Source: Collinsella sp.
GTDB taxonomy: Bacteria > Actinomycetota > Coriobacteriia > Coriobacteriales > Coriobacteriaceae
Length of the DNA stretch: 6,606 nucleotides
Assembly (NCBI GenBank): GCA_022720335.1
Contig: JAIHVJ010000130.1
Coordinates: 1 to 6,606, forward strand
Direction: 5' to 3'
Shown: positions 1 through 5,118 of the stretch, piece by piece
How the letters are laid out: every line of letters starts with the position of its first letter
Position numbering within the stretch: the stretch's first letter is position 1
The notes under the pieces: generated by a model
Told to the model about the DNA's origin: nothing
Seen by the model: the letters and a program-made list of their open reading frames with translations, nothing else
The model's database searches: none
Program-made: the position numbers and the translations under genes

Positions 1-938
1 GCCTCGGATACCAGCGAGAACGAGCCGGTGATGAGCGCCTGCGAGGCGATGATGGCCGCCACGGCCGAAAGCACGATGGCAAAGGGGCGCAGGGGCTCGG
101 GAAGCATCATGTAGAACGGGTTGACGATGTCCATCGCGAGCATCTGGGGATTGGAGTTGTTGGCGAGCAGCCAAGCGCCCTGACCCAGATAGTTAAGGAT
201 GAGGGCCGCCTTAACAAACGGCCAGGATGCATAGATGTTTGCCTTGCCCACGTGGCCCATGTCCGAGTAGAGCGCCTCGGCACCGGTTGTCGACAGGAAG
301 ACAAAGCCGAGCACCATGATGCCCGAATGGTTGATGGGCGAGAACAGGAACATAATGCCGCGGATGGGGTTGAGCGCGCGCAAGATGGACAGGTTGCCGA
401 GCATGTTGAACAGACCGGCGCCTGCCAGGAACAGGAACCATAATGTCATAAGCGGGCCAAACAGCTTGCCGATCGACGAGGTGCCGGCACGCTGCATGGC
501 AAACAGGCCGCAGATAATGATGATGGTGATGATGATCACATTGGTCTGGCCGTCGCCCAGCAGTGCATGGCCCCACTCGATGGTGCGCAGTCCCTCGATT
601 GCTGTGGTTACGGTGACGGCGGGGGTAAGGATGCCGTCGGCGAGCAGCGCCGCGCCGCCAATCATGGCGGGCAGAATCAGCCACGGCGCCACCTTGCGCA
701 CAAGGCTAAAGAGGGCGAAGATGCCGCCTTCGTTGTGGTTGTCGGCCTTCATGGCGATCAGCACGTACTTGACCGTGGTCACGAGTGTCATGGTCCAGAT
801 GACGAGCGAAAGCGCGCCCAGGATCATGTCCTCGCTGACGGTACCGATGCCGCCGTTGTTGGCGACGATTGATTTCATGGTGTACATGGGGCTCGTGCCG
901 ATGTCGCCATAGACGACGCCGAGCGTTACAAGCAGCAT
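1..938 (-). CDS. kup: Kup-family potassium transporter, N-terminal 312 residues (runs off the left edge)
   Basis: Low-affinity K+ uptake, probably K+/H+ symport, across the cytoplasmic membrane. The minus-strand translation follows E. coli Kup closely. The family signature YGDIGTSP is at residues 10-17, KADNHNEGGI at about 66-75, GILTPAVTVTTAIEGL around 110-125, the LNPIRGIMFLFSP region near 207-219, TGAEALYSDMGHVGK near 235-249, and LNYLGQGAWLL near 263-273. About eight of the usual twelve membrane helices are in the window; the rest and the cytoplasmic C-terminal domain lie beyond base 1. The frame is closed by TGA at 947-945, so ATG 938 is the only ATG available before the signature. This start leaves 11 residues before the signature Asp (E. 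coli has 22), and no Shine-Dalgarno sequence precedes it. Family assignment is very secure; the exact start is not, and a small 5' lesion is possible. Confidence 0.95.
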   Translation of the reverse strand, partial: MLLVTLGVVYGDIGTSPMYTMKSIVANNGGIGTVSEDMILGALSLVIWTMTLVTTVKYVLIAMKADNHNEGGIFALFSLVRKVAPWLILPAMIGGAALLADGILTPAVTVTTAIEGLRTIEWGHALLGDGQTNVIIITIIIICGLFAMQRAGTSSIGKLFGPLMTLWFLFLAGAGLFNMLGNLSILRALNPIRGIMFLFSPINHSGIMVLGFVFLSTTGAEALYSDMGHVGKANIYASWPFVKAALILNYLGQGAWLLANNSNPQMLAMDIVNPFYMMLPEPLRPFAIVLSAVAAIIASQALITGSFSLVSE

Positions 939-960
939 GCCACATCAGGTTATTTTAGAC

Positions 961-984
961 AATAATCCCCAGCTGGGGATTATT
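961..984. promoter_or_regulatory. Perfect 24-bp palindrome, candidate operator upstream of kup
   Basis: AATAATCCCCAG is followed directly by its exact reverse complement. The palindrome covers the putative kup -10 box and predicted transcription start, the usual place for a repressor operator. It could instead fold as a hairpin with loop AGCT and act as a terminator for the EamA remnant. However, it ends only 22 bp before the kup ATG, so a terminator here would leave no room for a kup promoter downstream of it. The bound protein, if any, is unknown. Confidence 0.5.
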
Positions 985-1007
985 TATGTACGTAGGTAGC
1001 ATTTCAA
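979..1007 (-). promoter_or_regulatory. Putative kup promoter (TTGAAA, 17-bp spacer, AATAAT)
   Basis: Read on the minus strand, TTGAAA (1007-1002) and AATAAT (984-979) are separated by exactly 17 bp, each one or two mismatches from the sigma-70 type consensus. The predicted transcript start is near 972, giving a leader of about 34 nt before the kup ATG. The -10 box is the upstream arm of the palindrome at 961-984. Prediction from motif match only. Confidence 0.4.
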
Positions 1008-1018
1008 AGCAGGGGCTT

Positions 1019-1772
1019 TTAAGCACGTGCTGTCTGGGCGATGCCAGCCTTGGCGTTTGCGCGTTTGCCGGCGAGTTCGCAAAAAATCGCGCCGCCGATG
1101 ATAAGCGCGGCACCCATCAGGCGGACCGGTGTTATGGCTTCGCCCAAAAAGACGGCCGAGAACACGACGGCCGAAAGCGGCTCGAGGTAGCCGACGACCG
1201 CGACGGTCTGGACGGGCAGCTTGGCGACGGCACTAAAGTAGAGCAGGCAACCGATGCCGGTGTTGACGACGCCGAGCATGACGACGGCGTGCCAATCAAT
1301 ACTGGCGGCGACGCCGGCGGACAGGAATGAGGGAGCGCCCTGCGTGATGAGCGTGAGGACCAGCGCGGTCACAAAGGCGGCGCTCACCTGGAGCGTGGAG
1401 TTCTCGAGGCCTTCGATGTGTGGCGCACCCTTGCTAGCGATGACCATCAGCGCATAGCAAAATGCCGAGGCGATACCGCAGACGATACCCGCAATGGGCA
1501 ACGCCAATGGTCTGGTAGGCGCGAAACAGGAATATCCAGCTGGCACCCAGCGCGGCTCCCGAGAGGATAAGGGCCGCGGCTTCGCGGGGACGAGACGGCG
1601 CCTGCAAGTTATGGCGCTGGGTGATGACAAGGATGACAACAAGCGAGAGTGCGCCTAGAAACGTGCGCAGGAGCACGATATCGGAGCTCGGCAGTGCGAT
1701 CGCAGCGGCGATGATGCCGTTCGAGCCAAACAGCAGCAATGCTGCTAAGTATGTAAGCAATCCGTTGTTCAT
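1019..1772 (-). pseudogene. EamA/DMT-family permease, broken by internal deletion and frameshift
   Basis: EamA permeases have ten membrane helices in two repeats and usually about 300 residues; they export amino acids, metabolites or drugs. The N-terminal part reads in one frame from ATG 1772 to about 1497 (92 residues, three helices, ending FRAYQTIGVA). The C-terminal part reads in another frame from about 1498 to the stop at 1021-1019 (about 158 residues, starting PIAGIVCGIASAF and containing VVGYLEPLSAVVFSAVFLGE, typical of the last helices). Compared with the family, about 45-50 residues are missing at the junction. These are helices 4 and 5, including the usual segment ending in L-K-E. 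The remaining 754 nt is not a multiple of three. An AGAGAGGA ribosome binding site still precedes the start (1789-1782). The two halves cannot make a normal transporter. The divergent LysR gene was probably its regulator. Confidence 0.85.
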
Positions 1773-1795
1773 GCACTGCCGTCCTCTCTATATCG

Positions 1796-1807
1796 GTGCA
1801 AGTTCAC
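1796..1807. promoter_or_regulatory. Possible LysR operator in the divergent region (GTG-N6-CAC)
   Basis: The space between the EamA remnant and the LysR gene contains the imperfect dyad GTGCAAGTTCAC, which has inner A/T symmetry. LysR regulators commonly bind interrupted dyads between themselves and a divergent target. The match is short and may be chance. Confidence 0.2.
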
Positions 1808-1839
1808 TATGGAGTAGCGGGCAATAGAAGAAAAGCGAA

Positions 1840-1845
1840 TATAAT
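1840..1845 (+). promoter_or_regulatory. Putative -10 box (TATAAT) of the LysR gene
   Basis: A perfect TATAAT lies 45 bp before GTG 1890. No good -35 hexamer is seen 16-18 bp upstream. If the box is used, transcription begins near 1852, which would place the earlier ATG at 1848 outside the message and favour the GTG 1890 start. Confidence 0.4.
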
Positions 1846-1889
1846 GCATGGGAGACATGACAAATACTCATGCAAAGGTGGGGCGTGTC

Positions 1890-2747
1890 GTGGAGACCAA
1901 TATCCAAAAGATGCAAGTACTGCTCGAAACGGTGCGCGCCGGCAGCTTTACGCGTGCCGCTGAGCGCCTGAGCTATTCGCAGTCGGGCGTGAGTCGCATG
2001 GTGGGCGATCTTGAGGCCGACTGGGGTTTTAAGGTGCTCGATCGCAGCCGCGAGGGCGTGGTACTTTCTGCCGATGGTCGGCAGATCATGCCGGCGGTCG
2101 AGGCGTTATGCGAGGAGTTTGTCCGCCTGCAGCGACGCGTGGACGAGATGCGTGGGCTTATGCGCGGCAAAATCTGCATCGGTACGTTTTCGAGTGTGGC
2201 GACTCATGTGCTGCCACCGGTCATTGCGCGCTTTCGCGCCGATCACCCGGATGTCGATTACGAACTGCTGATGGGCGACTACTCCGAAATTGAGCAATGG
2301 GTGGCGGAAGGTCGCTGCGACCTGGGCTTTATTCCGCGCGAGCCACGCGGTGTCGGCATGACGTCACGGCCGTTGGTGCAAGATGAGCTGATGGCCGTAG
2401 TGCCAGCGAGCTCTTCGCTTGCCGATGCGGATGTCGTTTCTCTTGCCGATTTGACCAACGAGCAATTTATCCTGCTGGAGCGCGGTAGCGACGACGAGAT
2501 TACGCCGCTGTTCCGCCGTGCGGGCCTAACGGTGCGCTCCAAGCTGTCGACTTGGGACGACTATGCGATCATGGCCATGGTCGAGGACGGATTGGGCGTG
2601 AGTGTTCTTCCGGCACTCATCTTGCGCCGCTGTCAGTTTGATGTCGCTATCCGGCCGCTGGAGGGGCATCCTCATCGGCAAATCAATGCCATATACCGCA
2701 CGGCCGACGTTTCGCTTGCGGCGACTCGATTTCTCGAATACCTCTAA
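1890..2747 (+). CDS. LysR-family transcriptional regulator
   Basis: Typical LysR regulator of 285 residues. A winged helix-turn-helix covers about residues 4-65, with FTRAAERLSYSQSGVSRMVGDLE as the core. It is followed by a linker helix and a periplasmic-binding-protein-like effector domain from about residue 93 (GKICIGTFSSVATHVLPPVIARF) to the end. GTG 1890 is chosen because AAAGGTGGGG (1874-1883) sits at good spacing, the first residues METNIQKMQVL match the usual LysR beginning, and a TATAAT lies upstream. ATG 1848 would add 14 residues and has no clear ribosome binding site; ATG 1857 is also possible. It is transcribed away from the broken EamA permease, a classic regulator-target layout. 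The effector is unknown. No damage is seen in the gene, and its stop is 161 bp before the next start. Confidence 0.9.
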   Translation: METNIQKMQVLLETVRAGSFTRAAERLSYSQSGVSRMVGDLEADWGFKVLDRSREGVVLSADGRQIMPAVEALCEEFVRLQRRVDEMRGLMRGKICIGTFSSVATHVLPPVIARFRADHPDVDYELLMGDYSEIEQWVAEGRCDLGFIPREPRGVGMTSRPLVQDELMAVVPASSSLADADVVSLADLTNEQFILLERGSDDEITPLFRRAGLTVRSKLSTWDDYAIMAMVEDGLGVSVLPALILRRCQFDVAIRPLEGHPHRQINAIYRTADVSLAATRFLEYL

Positions 2748-2805
2748 TGGTGCACACTGTTATCTGCTCTGGAGCAAATCTTGGAACTTGGCGCATTTCT
2801 TTTTG

Positions 2806-2890
2806 AAATTGAACTTTCGTACTATGTGCCGCGCTATACTGCTGCCTAAATTGAACTAAGGTTCAATTCGTGTTCTATAAATTGAACTTT
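2806..2890. promoter_or_regulatory. Cluster of ATTGAAC operator half-sites before the HTH-aminotransferase gene
   Basis: The heptamer ATTGAAC occurs at 2808-2814, 2850-2856 and 2881-2887 on the plus strand, and as GTTCAAT at 2861-2867. The middle pair forms the perfect palindrome ATTGAACTAAGGTTCAAT (2850-2867). AAATTGAACTTT is repeated exactly at 2806-2817 and 2879-2890. The starts are 42 and 31 bp apart, close to four and three helical turns. This is the arrangement expected for cooperative binding by a dimeric regulator. The obvious candidate is the Cro-type domain encoded immediately downstream (inference). Confidence 0.6.
2835..2840 (+). promoter_or_regulatory. Putative -10 box (TATACT) of the HTH-aminotransferase gene
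   Basis: TATACT differs from consensus at one position. No good -35 lies at 17 bp; TTGAAC (2809-2814), part of the first half-site, is 20 bp away. Predicted transcription would start near 2847, directly before the 18-bp palindrome. A second AT-rich candidate, TATAAA at 2876-2881, could serve a shorter leader. Weak prediction. Confidence 0.3.
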
Positions 2891-2896
2891 GCCAGC

Positions 2897-2911
2897 AAGG
2901 AGGTTCTAGTG
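2897..2911 (+). promoter_or_regulatory. Strong ribosome binding site setting start GTG 2909
   Basis: AAGGAGG (2897-2903) is five bases before GTG 2909. This decides the start over the earlier in-frame GTG at 2870, which lies inside the operator cluster, has no ribosome binding site and would add 13 residues unlike any helix-turn-helix protein. Confidence 0.8.
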
Positions 2912-4429
2912 GCCCAAGAGACGTTTAGCGATCGCCTGCGACAGGCTATGTCCGATCGCGATGTTCGCCAGTCGGATGTGATCCGCGCTTCGGAGATGCT
3001 CGGCAAAAAACTCGGCAAGAGTCAGATGAGCCAATATGTGAGCGGCAAGACGATCCCGCGGCGCGATGTGGCAGAGCTGCTCGCCCGTATTTTGGAGGTC
3101 GATGTTACCTGGCTGCTCGCCAGTGACGCCGACCAAGGCGAGACGTCCTCGCCCCGTAACGTTGCCAAATCCGAACCTAGCCCTGCGGCTCAAATTGCAA
3201 GGAGCACCACCATGCGCACTTTTTCTAAATCCACCAAGCTCGATAACGTCCTGTATGACGTGCGCGGCCCCGTCGTCGACGAGGCCGCCCGTATGGAGGA
3301 CGAGGGCGAGCGCATTCTCAAGCTCAATATCGGCAACCCGGCGCCCTTCGGTTTCCGCACGCCCGATGAGGTCATCAAGGACATGCGCCAGCAGCTGCCC
3401 GACTGCGAGGGGTATTCCAACTCGCGCGGCCTGTTCTCCGCGCGCAAGGCGATTATGCAGTATTCGCAGATCAAGGGCCTGCCCAATGTTCAGATGGAGC
3501 ATATCTACACGGGCAACGGCGTGTCCGAGCTCATCCAGCTTTCGATGAACGCGCTGCTCGACAATGGCGACGAGATCCTGATCCCCAGCCCTGACTATCC
3601 GCTGTGGACGGCGTGCGCGACCCTTGCCGGCGGTCATCCCGTGCATTATCTGTGCGACGAACAGGCCGATTGGTATCCCGATCTGGAGGATATGGAGTCC
3701 AAGATCACGAGCGCGACCAAGGCCCTCGTCATCATCAACCCCAATAACCCCACGGGCTCGGTCTATCCGCGCGAGGTACTCGAGGGCATCGTCGAGATTG
3801 CGCGCAGGCATCAGCTGATGATCTTTGCCGACGAGATCTACGACCGCCTGTGCATGGACGGTTATGAGCATGTCTCGATCGCTTCACTCGCTCCCGACCT
3901 GCCCTGCGTCACCTTTAGCGGCCTGTCCAAGTCGCACATGATCGCGGGCTACCGTATTGGCTGGATGGTGCTTTCGGGCAACCAGCGCTGCATGAGCGAC
4001 TTCATCATGGGTATCAACATGCTCTCCAACATGCGCCTGTGCTCCAACGTGCCGGCCCAGTCCATCGTCCAGACGGCGCTTGGCGGCCATCAGTCGGTTA
4101 ACGACTACATTCGCCCCGGCGGCCGTGTCTACGAGCAGCGTAACTTTGTGTACGAGGCGCTCAGCAAGATCGACGGTATCTCGGTGGTCAAGCCGCGCGC
4201 GGCGTTCTACATCTTCCCCAAGATGGATGTGAAGAAGTTCAACATCACCGACGACGAGCAGTTTGCCCTTGACCTGCTGCACGAGAAGAAGATCCTGATC
4301 ACGCGCGGCGGCGGCTTTAACTGGGCCGAGCCCGATCACTTCCGCATCGTCTACCTGCCGCGCATGGAAGTGCTCAAAGAGTCCCTCGAAGACCTGGCCG
4401 ACTTCTTCGATCATTACCGCCAGAGCTAG
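2909..4429 (+). CDS. XRE-type helix-turn-helix fused to AlaA-type alanine/glutamate-pyruvate aminotransferase
   Basis: A 506-residue, two-part protein. Residues 6-70 form a Cro/XRE DNA-binding domain (FSDRLRQAM...QSDVIRASEM...SKSQ-like SQMSQYVSGK...LEVDVTWLL). Residues 71-101 are a Ser/Pro/Ala/Gln-rich linker. Residues 102-506 are a complete fold-type I PLP aminotransferase that follows E. coli AlaA end to end (405 residues in both). Visible active-site features are NPNNPTG (277-283, with N280), FADEIYD (D308 and Y311), the Schiff-base lysine K341 in SGLSKS, R349 eight residues later, and the substrate-carboxylate arginine R479 in DHFRI. AlaA makes alanine and 2-oxoglutarate from pyruvate and glutamate. 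All key residues are kept, so the enzyme half should be active, and the fusion may sense substrate or PLP and control its own gene through the upstream half-sites (inference). MocR regulators such as GabR and PdxR also join DNA-binding and aminotransferase parts but use a GntR-type domain. Confidence 0.93.
   Translation: MAQETFSDRLRQAMSDRDVRQSDVIRASEMLGKKLGKSQMSQYVSGKTIPRRDVAELLARILEVDVTWLLASDADQGETSSPRNVAKSEPSPAAQIARSTTMRTFSKSTKLDNVLYDVRGPVVDEAARMEDEGERILKLNIGNPAPFGFRTPDEVIKDMRQQLPDCEGYSNSRGLFSARKAIMQYSQIKGLPNVQMEHIYTGNGVSELIQLSMNALLDNGDEILIPSPDYPLWTACATLAGGHPVHYLCDEQADWYPDLEDMESKITSATKALVIINPNNPTGSVYPREVLEGIVEIARRHQLMIFADEIYDRLCMDGYEHVSIASLAPDLPCVTFSGLSKSHMIAGYRIGWMVLSGNQRCMSDFIMGINMLSNMRLCSNVPAQSIVQTALGGHQSVNDYIRPGGRVYEQRNFVYEALSKIDGISVVKPRAAFYIFPKMDVKKFNITDDEQFALDLLHEKKILITRGGGFNWAEPDHFRIVYLPRMEVLKESLEDLADFFDHYRQS
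3199..3214 (+). promoter_or_regulatory. Internal ribosome binding site and ATG for a stand-alone AlaA product
   Basis: AAGGAG (3199-3204) is seven bases before an in-frame ATG (3212-3214, Met102 of the fusion). Translation from here to the shared stop at 4429 gives exactly 405 residues, the length of E. coli AlaA. Its first residues, MRTFSKSTKLDNVLYDVRGP, align with the beginning of AlaA. The site lies at the linker-enzyme boundary. It may be a working second start or a relic of a once separate alaA gene that joined an upstream regulator. Confidence 0.55.
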
Positions 4430-4453
4430 TGGGATAGAAGCTCCGCACTATGA

Positions 4454-4492
4454 AAAGCTCCCTGCAGTTGTTTTGCTGCAGGGGGCTTTCTT
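4454..4492. terminator. Rho-independent terminator between convergent genes
   Basis: AAAGCTCCCTGCAG (4454-4467) pairs with CTGCAGGGGGCTTT (4476-4489), giving a 14-bp stem with a single G-U pair and an 8-base loop, followed by CTT. The stem ends are A-rich on the left and T-rich on the right. It can therefore end the aminotransferase message and, less strongly, the deformylase message from the other side. Confidence 0.85.
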
Positions 4493-4504
4493 GAATCGGC
4501 GGAA

Positions 4505-4915
4505 CTATATAACAATCCCGTTGCAGTGGTCGATTTCGTGCTGGATGATCTCGGCGGTGTAGCCCGAGAAGTTTTTGATACGGCGGACGAAGTTCTCGTC
4601 CAAATACTCAACCTTAATGCGGCGATAGCGGGTGCAGGGACGCTCTCCGACGAGCGAAAGACATCCTTCGCTCGTTTGATAGGCATTGACCTGCTCAAGA
4701 ATTTGAGGGTTGTACATCAGGAGTGTCCTGTTGCCGTCTTTTACGCAGATGATGCGTTTGCGCACGCCGATCATGTTGGCAGCGAGGCCCACGCACTCGT
4801 GCTCATGCTCGTGGAGCGTATCCAGGAGGTCTTGCCCGATCACGGCGTCGTCGGGTCCCGCGTCTTCGGAAGGCAGGCGTAAAAAGAACTCGGATTTCAT
4901 GATGGGCTTAATCAT
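4505..4915 (-). CDS. def: Short peptide deformylase family protein
   Basis: A 136-residue metalloenzyme-family protein expected to remove the formyl group from the N-terminal Met of new proteins in the cytosol. Motif II is EGCLS (residues 83-87, metal ligand C85). Motif III is QHEIDH (125-130, metal ligands H126 and H130, catalytic E127). Motif I reads CVGLAANM (41-48); in E. coli Def it is GIGLAATQ, so both the first Gly and the oxyanion Gln are replaced, by Cys41 and Met48. It is shorter than the usual 150-190 residues, because the protein ends six residues after the HEIDH motif with no C-terminal helix. ATG 4915 is chosen because GAGGAG lies six bases upstream and MIKPIMKSEFFL is the usual start of this short subfamily; the open frame reaches 5059 but that part has no family similarity. 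It is probably a second, specialised deformylase beside a standard one elsewhere. Confidence 0.9.
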   Translation of the reverse strand: MIKPIMKSEFFLRLPSEDAGPDDAVIGQDLLDTLHEHEHECVGLAANMIGVRKRIICVKDGNRTLLMYNPQILEQVNAYQTSEGCLSLVGERPCTRYRRIKVEYLDENFVRRIKNFSGYTAEIIQHEIDHCNGIVI

Positions 4916-5046
4916 GGCGGGCTCCTCATGTCTCATGCTTTCGTGGACTTTTAATAATAGCGCGGAAGGAAAGCTGCGCGACCGCGTTACAATCTTTCGA
5001 CGTTGGACCATGTTGTCAGATTCGTCGTGTACGGCGTCTGGCGTAA

Positions 5047-5072
5047 GTCTAGGGCTCATTTTCGCCCTGGAC
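5047..5072 (+). promoter_or_regulatory. Hairpin in the leader of the DHA2 exporter gene
   Basis: GTCTAGGGC (5047-5055) can pair with GCCCTGGAC (5064-5072), a nine-bp stem with one G-U pair and loop TCATTTTC. It lies 46 bp before the exporter ATG and is not followed by a T-run, so it is not a terminator. It could be an operator dyad or a leader RNA structure. A TACAAT at 4988-4993 is a weak -10 candidate upstream of it. Confidence 0.25.
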
Positions 5073-5118
5073 GTTCCTCTGGGGCGATGCGATTGTCGTT
5101 CTAAGAGGAAGGATTTTT

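Noticed and set aside
211..684. His/Arg-rich minus-strand open frame in the kup region
   Set aside because: Offset frame of kup; the run of His comes from the Ile-rich helix coding sequence.
316..912. 198-residue plus-strand open frame opposite kup
   Set aside because: Antisense of a clear Kup coding sequence; Met/Ser/Pro-rich composition of a shadow frame.
1006..1019. AAAGC-AGGG-GCTTT mini-hairpin at the 3' end of the EamA remnant
   Set aside because: Only five bp of weak stem; it overlaps the stop codon and a better promoter element.
1498..1642. Apparent N-terminus of the 207-residue frame that ends at 1019
   Set aside because: Residues before about 1498 are an out-of-frame reading of the permease N-terminal half; only the part from PIAGIVCG on is genuine.
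2765..2776. Small palindrome TGCTCTGGAGCA after the LysR gene
   Set aside because: A two-base loop cannot form a good hairpin and no T-run follows, so it is not a convincing terminator.
2870..2908. Upstream GTG start for the fusion gene
   Set aside because: It falls within the operator cluster, has no ribosome binding site, and GTG 2909 has an excellent one.
2906..3871. 321-residue minus-strand open frame opposite the aminotransferase gene, and a further one at 3884-4414
   Set aside because: They lie fully antisense to a strongly conserved gene, have no recognisable domain and arise from GC-rich codon bias.
4916..5059. N-terminal extension of the deformylase frame
   Set aside because: No family similarity, and a strong GAGGAG site marks ATG 4915.
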